From: CAMDTE01 sp964504345
Lineage (GTDB): Bacteria > Bacteroidota > Bacteroidia > Flavobacteriales > Schleiferiaceae
Direction of reading: 5' to 3'
DNA: 64,000 nt
Assembly (NCBI GenBank): GCA_964504345.1
Contig: CAZDDX010000001.1
Coordinates: forward strand, 186,001-250,000
Shown: positions 33,173 to 41,460 of the stretch, one piece after another
How the letters are laid out: every line of letters starts with the position of its first letter
How positions within the stretch are numbered: position 1 is the stretch's first letter
Made by a program: the position numbers and the translations under genes
The notes under the pieces: model-generated
Told to the model about the DNA's origin: nothing
Database searches by the model: none
What the model saw: only the letters and a program-made list of their open reading frames with translations

Positions 33173-33849
33173 AAATTGCGTTAATCGGTTACGGCAAAAT
33201 GGGCCGCGCCATCGAACCTTTGGCTTTGGCTGCAGGACATGAACTGGTTGCACGTGTTGGCAAGGGCCAGTGGGACGATCCAGCCCAAGCATGGCGCACC
33301 GCAGACGTTGCCATAGAGTTTACGCATCCTGAATTTGGTGCGGAACACGTAATGCGTTTATTGGATGCGGGGATTCCGGTGGTTTGCGGTACCACCGGAT
33401 GGTACCACCAGCTTCCCGAGGTTGAAGCACATTGCCGGGCTATGGGAGGCAAAATGGTGGTTGCCAGCAACTTCAGCATTGGGGTGAACCTCTTTTTTGC
33501 AGTAGCTGAATTCGCCGCTCAAAAAATGGCGGCATGGCCTCAGTATGTTGCTTCGATTCATGAAATACACCACACCGCCAAAGTAGACGCACCGTCGGGA
33601 ACGGCAAAAACCTTACTTCAACGAGTTGAAAATCAAGGTTATTCTGACCTACCCGTCACCTGGGAACGAAAAGATCCGGCGCCCGGTACCCACGTTTTGA
33701 CGTTTTCCTCGCCTGTAGACCGAATTGCGTTGGAGCATGAAGCTGTTAGCCGCGACGGTTTTGCAGGCGGAGCACTTTTTTGCGCCGAACAAATCGTGCG
33801 CGCTGAACCCGGCGTGTACCGAGTGGAGCAATTGCTTTTTGGGCACTAA
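33169..33849 (+). CDS. dapB: 4-hydroxy-tetrahydrodipicolinate reductase
   Basis: 226 residues, short form common in Bacteroidota. It reduces HTPA to tetrahydrodipicolinate with NAD(P)H, for lysine and meso-diaminopimelate (peptidoglycan) synthesis. The Rossmann motif GYGKMGRAIEPLA is at residues 7-19. The substrate motif EIHHTAKVDAPSGTAK lies near 128-143, and GTTGW (about 80-84) follows the third strand. ATG overlaps the DUF5683 stop. Only a short stretch separates it from the next promoter box at 33889. Confidence 0.95.
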   Translation: MKIALIGYGKMGRAIEPLALAAGHELVARVGKGQWDDPAQAWRTADVAIEFTHPEFGAEHVMRLLDAGIPVVCGTTGWYHQLPEVEAHCRAMGGKMVVASNFSIGVNLFFAVAEFAAQKMAAWPQYVASIHEIHHTAKVDAPSGTAKTLLQRVENQGYSDLPVTWERKDPAPGTHVLTFSSPVDRIALEHEAVSRDGFAGGALFCAEQIVRAEPGVYRVEQLLFGH

Positions 33850-33888
33850 GCACAGGACGTAAACCGCTCACGGAGCCGTGCTTTTGGT

Positions 33889-33896
33889 TATCTTTG
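33889..33896 (+). promoter_or_regulatory. -7 box TATCTTTG of the PPIase-SurA-MoxR-LepB operon
   Basis: Exact TAnnTTTG match ending 6 bases before the ATG at 33903. It gives the downstream block its own promoter separate from parAB. Confidence 0.55.
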
Positions 33897-33902
33897 GCCG
33901 CT

Positions 33903-35879
33903 ATGAAAAAGATCATTCTCCTTGCGCTGGGATGCCTGTCAGTTGCCGCACAGGCCCAGCTGTTTACGGTTCAAACCCCAAAAGGACCCCTTGCCGTTTC
34001 GGTAGAAGAGTTTGAATACGTTTTCAACAAAAACAAAGACATCGGGAAGCAAATTGATCCCAAAACGCCACAAGAATACCTGGATTTGTACATTTCGTTC
34101 AAGCGGAAAGTTGCTGAAGCTTTAGCGCTGGAAAAAGATCAAATCCCTGCTTTTCAGCAAGAATACGACTCCTACTACAAGCAATTGGTGAAGCCGTACC
34201 TCACGGACAAGCAAGCCGATGCCCGTATTTTAGACGAGGCTTACCTACGCTTACAAACCGACGTGCACGCCGCCCACATCATGCTGGATTTGGCCGAAGA
34301 CGCCCTTCCGGAAGATACCGTTCGGGTGTACAACGAGTTGTTGAAAATTCGCCAACGCATCGTAAACGGAGAGGACTTTGGCTCCTTAGCCCAAAAGGTA
34401 TCGTCCGATACCTACTCTGCACAGCGCAACGGAGATCTGGGTTGGTTTACGGCCTTCCAAATGGTTTATCCCTTTGAGACCGCCGCCTACAACACCCCCA
34501 TTGGGCAGATCTCGATGCCGGTTCGTTCCCCCTACGGCTACCACTTGGTGAAGGTGTTGGAGCGTCGCCCCGCGCGCTACAAAATGGAAGCTGCGCACAT
34601 CTTGTTGATGGACAACCCCGAAAATCCTTCTGAATCGAACGCTGAGGCGCAAATCAAAGCGTTGTACGAACAACTGAAGAACGGTGCAGACTTTGGCGAA
34701 TTGGCTAAAAATTACTCCATGGACAAGACGTCGGCCAAGAACCAAGGCCGTTTGCCGGTTTTTGGCATGAACGACATGCTTCCTGAATTTGAGGAGGTTG
34801 TGTTTGGTTTGCCCGCGGATGGCGCCTATTCGGAACCCTTCAAAACCAAAATTGGCTGGCACATTGCCCAACGCATTCGCCGAGTGGGAGTGCCCGCCGT
34901 GGCAGACATCAAAACGGAATTGGAAGCGAAAATTCGCCGCGACGCGCGAAGCAATGCCTCCAAAGCTGAGTATCTCAATCAATTGCGCAAGACTTATGGT
35001 TTGAAAACCGACGCCAAAGCGTTGAAGAAAGTATTGGCCACCGTTGATTCCAATTTTGTCAAAGGAACCTGGAAACTGCCCGCACCGAGCAAGAAATGGA
35101 ACAAACCGTTCGCTACGTTGACTGTTCCCGGTACCACCTCCGCGGTAAAAATAAAAACCCAATGGGACGCATTGCAGTACTTACAGAAAGTTCAAGAGCG
35201 ACCACGTCCCGGCAAAAACCCGCAAACCGTTGCTTACGAGTCATTAAACCGATGGGTGGACGAATGGATGTTGAGCGAAGAGGAAGGTCAACTTCCCGCC
35301 AAGTTTCCCGCTTTCCGCTTCTTGGCCAACGAGTACAAAGAGGGCATTTTGGTTTTTGAATTGACGCGCGAAATGGTATGGGACAAGGCGTCCAAGGACA
35401 CCGCGGGATTGAATGCGTTTTTTGACGCCAACAAAGCCAATTATTCTTGGAACGAGCGTCGCAGCGGCCAGGTATTCCAATGCAGCGACGAAGCAACGGC
35501 CAACAAACTCTTGCGTTTGTTGAACAAAGGAACGGAGGCCAGCAAAGCCGTCACCCTACTGACCACCAAGGACCCCTTAGCGGTTCGACTGTCCACGGTT
35601 GAGGCCGAAAAAGGCGCCTCCAATCTGAGCCGCGAGCAAGAACTTTTGATGAACGCACCGGGTACCGGATTGAAAAAGGTATCGTCAGCCGAACTGGTTT
35701 GGGTGAAAACGCTCCGAGCACCGGAACCCAAGGCCATGCGCGAGGTTCGTGGCGCAGTTATTGCGGACTACCAGAAAACTTTGGAAGCGCAATGGCTGGA
35801 ATCCCTCAAGAACAAGTACCCGGTAACCATCAACACCTCCGCGTGGGATACGTTGCAGGCACAATTGGTTCGTCCCTAA
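33903..35879 (+). CDS. PpiC-type peptidyl-prolyl isomerase, two parvulin domains
   Basis: 658 residues from the ATG at 33903. The signal peptide (MKKIILLALGCLSVAAQAQ) sends it to the periplasm. Two tandem rotamase domains are visible: one near 125-230 (DVHAAHIMLDLAE, GSLAQKVSSDTYSAQRNGDLGWF, PYGYHLVKVLE) and another near 235-335 (EAAHILLMDNPE, FGELAKNYSMDKTSAKNQGRL, KIGWHIAQRIR). A charged C-terminal half of unknown fold follows. Such proteins help fold outer-membrane and T9SS cargo proteins. It shares one base with the surA start (TAATG). Confidence 0.85.
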   Translation: MKKIILLALGCLSVAAQAQLFTVQTPKGPLAVSVEEFEYVFNKNKDIGKQIDPKTPQEYLDLYISFKRKVAEALALEKDQIPAFQQEYDSYYKQLVKPYLTDKQADARILDEAYLRLQTDVHAAHIMLDLAEDALPEDTVRVYNELLKIRQRIVNGEDFGSLAQKVSSDTYSAQRNGDLGWFTAFQMVYPFETAAYNTPIGQISMPVRSPYGYHLVKVLERRPARYKMEAAHILLMDNPENPSESNAEAQIKALYEQLKNGADFGELAKNYSMDKTSAKNQGRLPVFGMNDMLPEFEEVVFGLPADGAYSEPFKTKIGWHIAQRIRRVGVPAVADIKTELEAKIRRDARSNASKAEYLNQLRKTYGLKTDAKALKKVLATVDSNFVKGTWKLPAPSKKWNKPFATLTVPGTTSAVKIKTQWDALQYLQKVQERPRPGKNPQTVAYESLNRWVDEWMLSEEEGQLPAKFPAFRFLANEYKEGILVFELTREMVWDKASKDTAGLNAFFDANKANYSWNERRSGQVFQCSDEATANKLLRLLNKGTEASKAVTLLTTKDPLAVRLSTVEAEKGASNLSREQELLMNAPGTGLKKVSSAELVWVKTLRAPEPKAMREVRGAVIADYQKTLEAQWLESLKNKYPVTINTSAWDTLQAQLVRP

Positions 35880-37249
35880 TGCGTTTAGCTCGTAGTTTTT
35901 TTGCGGGGGTTGCCGTAGTGCTGAGCGCATCCGCATGGGCCCAGCCAATCCCGGCTGCCGGATCGCAACCCCTCCTCCCCCCCAATCAAGTGGATGGGTT
36001 GGCTGCAGTTGTGGGTAAAGAAATTGTGCTGCATTCGGAGGTTTTTCAGCAAAAAGAGGCCTTGGACCGCGAATTTGCCCAATCCGGACAATCGGCGCCC
36101 AGTCTGTGTGCGGTTTTTTCCGAATTGGTTGTGGAAAAACTACTCCTCCACCACGCCGAGATTGATTCTGTGGTAGTTTCCGACGCTGAAGTGGACGACG
36201 CCATCGGTCGTCGGGTAGAGCAGTTGGTGTACCAAATTGGGTCGCAAAAGAAACTGGAAGACTACTACAAGAAGTCGGTTTTGGAAATCAAGGAAGATTT
36301 GCGTCCGTTGATGAAAAACCAGATGACGGCTCAGCGCATGCAGCAAACCATTACAGAGAAGGTAGAATTGACGCCCAAGGATGTTGCAGACTTTGTTTAC
36401 GGCATTCCCAAGGACTCCCTTCCGTTGATCAATGCGGAGGTTGAATACGCCCAATTGTGCATCAAGCCCAAGGTGAGCGACGCCGCCAAGCAAGAGTCCA
36501 TCGATCGGTTGAAAGGGTTGAAGGCGCGCATTGAAAAAGGTTCCAGTTTTGCCTCCATGGCCATTTTGTATTCCGAGGATCCGGGTTCCAACAAATCCGG
36601 TGGCGAATACAAGGGAATCAAACGCGGTCAATTCGTCAAGGAATTCGAAGCAGTAGCGTTCAATTTGAAACCCGGTGATGTTTCGGATCCGTTTGAAACC
36701 GAATACGGTTTTCACATTTGCCAAGTTCAAGCCAAGCGCGGAGAAGAATTGGACCTTCGGCACATCCTCATCAAGCCGCGGGTTGAAGAAAAAGACGTGG
36801 AACGTGCGGCTGCCACCTTGGACAGCTTGCGTGCGGCAATTGTCTCCGGTCAATTGGCTTGGCGCGAAGCCGTGGCTCGCTATTCGGACGACAAGCCCAC
36901 CTCTGCCAACGGTGGAGTGGCCATGAATCCGCAAACCACGGACACCAAATGGGATTTGGCGGACCTCAACGCTGAATTGTTGGTGCAGCTGGACGCAGTT
37001 GATTCCACCGGTTACAGCCCCGTTTCCCTGTACCGAGAGCCGGACGGAACCATGCTTTTTCGCGTGGTTAAATTGATCGGTCGGACCGAACCGCACCAAG
37101 CCAATTTGGCAAGTGATTTCACCAAACTAAAAGCCATTGCGGAAAATAACAAGCGAAACGACGTGTTTAAAGCTTGGATCCGCGAGAAAAGTAAATCCAC
37201 CTACATCCGGATCGATCCTTCGTTCCAATCCTGTCCCCTTCCCCTATGA
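35879..37249 (+). CDS. surA: SurA-like periplasmic chaperone / peptidyl-prolyl isomerase
   Basis: 456 residues from the ATG at 35879, which overlaps the previous stop as TAATG; the ORF frame opens earlier at 35699 inside the upstream gene. The signal peptide ends near AWAQ. Residues about 35-165 are the SurA N-terminal helical domain (DGLAAVVGKEIVLHSEV), then a parvulin domain near 180-290 (INAEVEYAQLCIKPKV, YSEDPGSNKSGGEYKGIKR, EYGFHICQVQ) and a second, weaker one near 290-400. It escorts outer-membrane beta-barrel proteins across the periplasm. The end overlaps moxR by 4 bases. Confidence 0.85.
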   Translation: MRLARSFFAGVAVVLSASAWAQPIPAAGSQPLLPPNQVDGLAAVVGKEIVLHSEVFQQKEALDREFAQSGQSAPSLCAVFSELVVEKLLLHHAEIDSVVVSDAEVDDAIGRRVEQLVYQIGSQKKLEDYYKKSVLEIKEDLRPLMKNQMTAQRMQQTITEKVELTPKDVADFVYGIPKDSLPLINAEVEYAQLCIKPKVSDAAKQESIDRLKGLKARIEKGSSFASMAILYSEDPGSNKSGGEYKGIKRGQFVKEFEAVAFNLKPGDVSDPFETEYGFHICQVQAKRGEELDLRHILIKPRVEEKDVERAAATLDSLRAAIVSGQLAWREAVARYSDDKPTSANGGVAMNPQTTDTKWDLADLNAELLVQLDAVDSTGYSPVSLYREPDGTMLFRVVKLIGRTEPHQANLASDFTKLKAIAENNKRNDVFKAWIREKSKSTYIRIDPSFQSCPLPL

Positions 37250-38166
37250 TAGCCCAACTTCGCGCGGAAATTGAAAAGACCGTAGTGGGTCAAAAAGAGG
37301 CCATTGACTTGGTCATCATGGCCATGTTGTGCAACGGACACGCCCTACTCGTAGGCGTTCCAGGATTGGCCAAAACCACTTTGGTGAAAAGCCTGGCCCA
37401 AGCGTCCGGTTTGCACTTTGGACGCATTCAGTTCACCCCGGATTTGATGCCGAGCGACGTGTTGGGAACGGAAATGCTGAACGCAGAGCGCCAGTTGGTC
37501 TTTCAAAAAGGACCCTTGTTTGCTCAAGTTTTGTTGGCGGACGAAATCAACCGCACCCCGCCCAAAACCCAGAGCGCTTTGCTGGAGGCCATGCAAGAAC
37601 GCAGCGTTACGGCCATGGGTAAAACCGAGCCATTGCCCAGGCCGTTCTTTGTTTTGGCAACGCAAAACCCGGTGGAACAAGAGGGTACCTACCCCCTTCC
37701 GGAGGCCCAACTGGATCGCTTTCTATTTTTGATTGAATTGGGCTATCCTACTCGGGAGGAAGAGGTTGCCATTGTGAAGCGAACCACCACCGGGGCACAA
37801 CACCTAACACAAGCCGTCTGGACGGCAAACGACTGGTTGAACTTGCAGCAGGAAGTGTCTGATCTACCGGTTCCACCGGCCGTGGTGGAAGCAGCCGTTG
37901 GGTTGGTGCACGCAACGCGCAATCCACGCGCGGTTGAGGACAAACCCTATATTCAATGGGGTGCCGGGCCGCGTGCCAGCCAAGCGCTGGTGCAAGCAGC
38001 TAAGGCGCATGCGTTTTTGAACGGAAAAAGTGCACCGGACAAGGAAGATGTGGCCGCCGTTGCGGTTCCCGTTTTGCGCCACCGACTGGTACTGACTTAC
38101 CAAGCTACCGCCGACGGCTGGAACGATCGAACGTTGGTGGAAGCCTTGGTTAAAAAGTATTTGTAA
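37246..38166 (+). CDS. MoxR-family AAA+ ATPase
   Basis: 306 residues. Walker A is GVPGLAKT at 37-44, Walker B QVLLADEINRTPPKTQSALL near residue 96, sensor region PFFVLATQNPVEQEGTYPLPEAQLDRF near 128-148. MoxR ATPases act as chaperones, usually with a von Willebrand-type partner next door; no such partner (DUF58/VWA) follows here. It is coupled to surA (ATGA overlap) and to lepB (TAATG). The role in this envelope operon is unknown. Confidence 0.93.
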   Translation: MIAQLRAEIEKTVVGQKEAIDLVIMAMLCNGHALLVGVPGLAKTTLVKSLAQASGLHFGRIQFTPDLMPSDVLGTEMLNAERQLVFQKGPLFAQVLLADEINRTPPKTQSALLEAMQERSVTAMGKTEPLPRPFFVLATQNPVEQEGTYPLPEAQLDRFLFLIELGYPTREEEVAIVKRTTTGAQHLTQAVWTANDWLNLQQEVSDLPVPPAVVEAAVGLVHATRNPRAVEDKPYIQWGAGPRASQALVQAAKAHAFLNGKSAPDKEDVAAVAVPVLRHRLVLTYQATADGWNDRTLVEALVKKYL

Positions 38167-39797
38167 TGGGAATTTTGCTCTACTACTTGGTGGGCACTGC
38201 CTTGCGCGGTTTGTTCACCTACCGTTTCTTCACCGCGAATAAATTGCCCGCGTGGTGGGCCTTTGTTCCGGTTTGGCGAACCCTCCAGGTACTCAAATTG
38301 GCCGACCGTCCCTCCTACTGGACGTTCTTCGCTTATGTTCCGGTGATCGACAACGTCATGTCCTTGATCATCACCTACGAGCTGCTGCACATGCACGGTT
38401 TTCGGGAAACCAAACACACCGTATTCAGCGCTTTAACCTTGGGCGGTTATTTAGGTTATTTAAGCCACACACAGCCCTTGGTTCGCGGCACGCGGGACAA
38501 CGATTTGATCAAACAACGCGTGGGCACCTTGGTGAACAATATTTTGTTTGCGGTGGTGGCGGCAGGGACCTTGCGCGCCGTTGCGTTTGAGGCCTTCAAC
38601 ATCCCTACCTCGTCCATGGAAAAGTCCATGCTGGTGGGCGACTACCTTTTTGTGGACAAGTTGCGCTACGGATTGCGGTTGCCGGAAACGCCGGTTTCCG
38701 TTCCGCTAATGCACAACCGCATTCCAGGAACCGATTTGCCTTGCTATTGGGACGGCGTACAATTGCCGTACTTCCGGTTGCCCGGTTTTGCCCAAGTGGA
38801 GCGCGGCGACGCCGTGGTGTTCAACTACCCCGCAGAGCCGGACCGGCCTGTGGACAAGAAAGAGCACTACGTGAAACGGTGTGTAGCCGTGGGTGGCGAT
38901 ACCTTGCGGATTGTGGACCGACGCGTTTGGATCAACAGCAAACCCACGGAATTTCCCTCGCGAAGCAACGGGCAATTTTCGTACTACGTGCGCACCAACG
39001 GAACCGGTTTCAATGCCTTGGCGTTGAAAAAGTCCTTTGACCTGAACTACATTCCGGACAACTACCAGGTGAATAACCAAAACGTTTCGGACATTCTGCC
39101 CATTTCCCAGAACGAATACATTGCCACGGTGAGTGAGTCTGCACTAGCAGGATTCAAGCAGTACCCAGGTGTGGTGGAGGTGCGTCCACTGATCAGTCCG
39201 GCGAATGCGGCACGTAAGGGATACGGTGATTCTATTCCGCAAGCACAAGCGTGGTTTTTGTCCAATTTTATCGACAGTCGGCCCGTGTTCCCCAATCCGG
39301 TGGGGGGCCATTCCGATACGGTGGTGTACAAGTGGTCCCGGGACAATTACGGCCCACTGTGGGTACCGCAGAAAGGCGCGACCATTCCGCTGAACCGCGA
39401 TCATGTTTTGAAGTACGGACGCTGCATCACGGCCTACGAAGGTCATACCTTGGAAAGCAACGGTACCGGGTATTTGCTGGACGGAAAACCGGCCACGGAG
39501 TACACCTTTGGCCTGAACTACTACTGGATGATGGGCGATAATCGCCACAATTCGGAGGACTCGCGGTACTGGGGTTTTGTTCCGGAAGACCACATCGTGG
39601 GCAAGCCTGTGTTTGTGTTCTTCAGCTGGGACGTTTTCTCATCCGGTAAAGACCGCATTCGCTGGAACCGTATTTTCAGTTTTGTGCACGGGGACGGTCC
39701 CCAGAGATCGCAGTTTTGGCCCATCGCAGTGGTGGTTGCCCTCTTGTGGGGCCTTTCGGAATGGTACAACAAGCGGAAGCGGTCCTCCCGCTCTTGA
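38166..39797 (+). CDS. lepB: Signal peptidase I
   Basis: 543 residues, the enlarged Bacteroidota form. Residues 1-145 are membrane segments, including a helix (NNILFAVVAAGTLRAVA) just before the catalytic serine S150 in NIPTSSMEKSM. The general-base lysine is K237 in HYVKRCVAVGGDTL. A large insertion (about 255-430) separates it from the C-terminal box MMGDNRHNSEDSRYWGF near 455. It removes signal peptides from Sec-exported proteins at the inner-membrane surface. The start overlaps moxR's stop; wbqC starts inside its 3' end. Confidence 0.93.
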   Translation: MGILLYYLVGTALRGLFTYRFFTANKLPAWWAFVPVWRTLQVLKLADRPSYWTFFAYVPVIDNVMSLIITYELLHMHGFRETKHTVFSALTLGGYLGYLSHTQPLVRGTRDNDLIKQRVGTLVNNILFAVVAAGTLRAVAFEAFNIPTSSMEKSMLVGDYLFVDKLRYGLRLPETPVSVPLMHNRIPGTDLPCYWDGVQLPYFRLPGFAQVERGDAVVFNYPAEPDRPVDKKEHYVKRCVAVGGDTLRIVDRRVWINSKPTEFPSRSNGQFSYYVRTNGTGFNALALKKSFDLNYIPDNYQVNNQNVSDILPISQNEYIATVSESALAGFKQYPGVVEVRPLISPANAARKGYGDSIPQAQAWFLSNFIDSRPVFPNPVGGHSDTVVYKWSRDNYGPLWVPQKGATIPLNRDHVLKYGRCITAYEGHTLESNGTGYLLDGKPATEYTFGLNYYWMMGDNRHNSEDSRYWGFVPEDHIVGKPVFVFFSWDVFSSGKDRIRWNRIFSFVHGDGPQRSQFWPIAVVVALLWGLSEWYNKRKRSSRS

Positions 39798-40318
39798 TCC
39801 TTCCTCCCAGAGCGTGGTGGGAGGCGGCTGCGCAGCCCGGCACGCGCATTGGCTTGAGCGAACGGTTCCCGAAACAAACTTTTCGGAACCGATTGCGAAT
39901 CAGTAATTTGGCACAAATCCACACGCCTGACCTACCCAGCACGCGGCCACACTTGGATTTCAGCATTCCCCTGCGGCACGACGCCGGCCGCACGGGTTGG
40001 ACCGCGCGATTGGACGACTCGGTTCCGTGGCGGAAAGCCTTGTGGCGTACCCTCCAAACGCAGTGGGCTGGATTGCCCTTTTGGGAAATTTTAGGTCCGG
40101 AATTGGAGCCGTTGGTGCACAGCAACGAGCCCCTATGGCACAAGTATGTTTATGACCTAAATCATTGGATGGCAAGTCAATGGGGTGGCTCACTACCCGC
40201 TTTAGTTGATGAACGTCCGTCGGTTGACTTTTCACCCAAGCACGAACCTTGGAGCGGAGCGGCTGGCATCAGTTGGTGCGAGGCATTGCTCCGTGAGGGT
40301 CCGGCATTGTACCTTTAA
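39761..40318 (+). CDS. WbqC-family protein
   Basis: 185 residues from the ATG at 39761, 37 bases inside lepB. ERFPKQTFRNRLRI, then FSIPLRHDAGRTGW and WRKALWRTLQTQWAGLPFWE match the WbqC family's conserved blocks (basic segment, PIxxG-like strand, aromatic helix). The family is associated with polysaccharide loci in some bacteria and with lepB in flavobacteria; its reaction is unknown. The N-terminus is odd: the family usually starts with a short beta strand, and here the first 25 residues are encoded in the lepB overlap, so the true start may lie elsewhere. Confidence 0.75.
   Translation: MVQQAEAVLPLLILPPRAWWEAAAQPGTRIGLSERFPKQTFRNRLRISNLAQIHTPDLPSTRPHLDFSIPLRHDAGRTGWTARLDDSVPWRKALWRTLQTQWAGLPFWEILGPELEPLVHSNEPLWHKYVYDLNHWMASQWGGSLPALVDERPSVDFSPKHEPWSGAAGISWCEALLREGPALYL
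40310..40317 (+). promoter_or_regulatory. Probable -7 box TACCTTTA before the GTG start at 40321
   Basis: One mismatch to TAnnTTTG. It overlaps the wbqC stop and ends 3 bases before the GTG, supporting that GTG as the start. Confidence 0.4.
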
Positions 40319-40320
40319 AC

Positions 40321-41352
40321 GTGGCCGCAAGTATTAAAACCTGTCTTGTTTGCTGGACCGCTGGTGCGGTTGCGCTGGGTCTTATTGGATCCAACCTGGA
40401 AGCACGTGTACCAAGCACATTGGAACCATCCGCAGCCTTGGATACGGTTCAAAACGCAAGTCCGACCGCTGCGGAAATGCTTACGGAGCGGTGGAACCAA
40501 TTGTCCAACGGCCAAATCATTCGGTTGGACGCGCTGCGAAAACGAGCGGATTTTTCTTGGAAGTCGGACACCGCGGCCGTGGCTTTTTTTCTGAACCTCC
40601 CAGCTGGGTTTGCGCGCGATTCTGCGCTCCAGTGGTACGAAGAAGGGGGGAAAAGTGGTGAAGAGCGACGCATTCAGGAGCAGTGGGTGCAAAGGCCTTT
40701 GCAATTGGCCACCGAAGTATTCAATTTTACCGGTTCTGTAGAGAATTTGGATTTTTCCAACCTTTGGTACGCCTTCCGGGCGAGCGATGACGAAGGCAAG
40801 TTGGTTTGTGCTACCGCACGCGTCAATGCGGTGCTGAGTCGGGTCAAAATGAACAAAGGATTGGAATTTGACGTGGTGCACAACCGCACAGAAGGCGCCT
40901 TGTTTTTGTTGGGCGTCCCCTTTCCTTTGGATACCGTACGTGAGCGAAACCTGCAATTGCCTTCCGGAACCCCCGCCCTATTGCCCGGTTCCGAATTTAA
41001 AATGGACGCGCCTTATGGGCCTTGGTACCTTCGGGCCACGGGACGGGTGGCGTTCGCCAACGGCATTCGGACGGTTGAAGACTATGCGCTTACTTTGGTG
41101 GGTCAAAAAGACCAGCGCGACCAACTTTGGGAACAGTCGTTTGGCAACTGGCTGGACAGCAGTTTTGTGGGCGTTCCGGAACTCTATTTGGTGGGCGATG
41201 TGCTGAACGACTCCCTCCCCGACGCCCTGTTGCTGCGCCGTCCCAAGACGGGCGGATTGGAACTCACGCTGTGGGTGTCCGACGACGCCCCCGATGCTGC
41301 CTTGTGGCGCCAAGCTGCTACCTGGCTGCTTCCTCCCGAAGTGGGCGACTGA
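40321..41352 (+). CDS. Secreted protein of unknown function
   Basis: 343 residues, GTG start. A signal-like N-terminus (KTCLVCWTAGAVALGLIG) is followed by a mature domain rich in Trp, Leu and acidic residues (VAFFLNLPAGFARDSALQWYEE, YAFRASDDEGKLVCATARVNA). I do not recognise the family. It starts 2 bases after wbqC and probably shares its operon, though a promoter-like box lies at its start. Periplasmic location is inferred from the N-terminus. Confidence 0.7.
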   Translation: MAASIKTCLVCWTAGAVALGLIGSNLEARVPSTLEPSAALDTVQNASPTAAEMLTERWNQLSNGQIIRLDALRKRADFSWKSDTAAVAFFLNLPAGFARDSALQWYEEGGKSGEERRIQEQWVQRPLQLATEVFNFTGSVENLDFSNLWYAFRASDDEGKLVCATARVNAVLSRVKMNKGLEFDVVHNRTEGALFLLGVPFPLDTVRERNLQLPSGTPALLPGSEFKMDAPYGPWYLRATGRVAFANGIRTVEDYALTLVGQKDQRDQLWEQSFGNWLDSSFVGVPELYLVGDVLNDSLPDALLLRRPKTGGLELTLWVSDDAPDAALWRQAATWLLPPEVGD

Positions 41353-41460
41353 ACCTCCGGTGTTTTTTGCGTGTTGTATGAGCACGCCTCGCTTTAAACA
41401 TTTACATTCTCCCCAATTCGAACGAATTACTTCCCTATCCTTAGCTAAAAAAACGCAACC

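Noticed and set aside
36140..37099. 319-codon minus-strand ORF opposite surA
   Set aside because: SurA is unambiguous on the plus strand and is coupled to its neighbours; the antisense frame is His/Gln/Arg-rich shadow.
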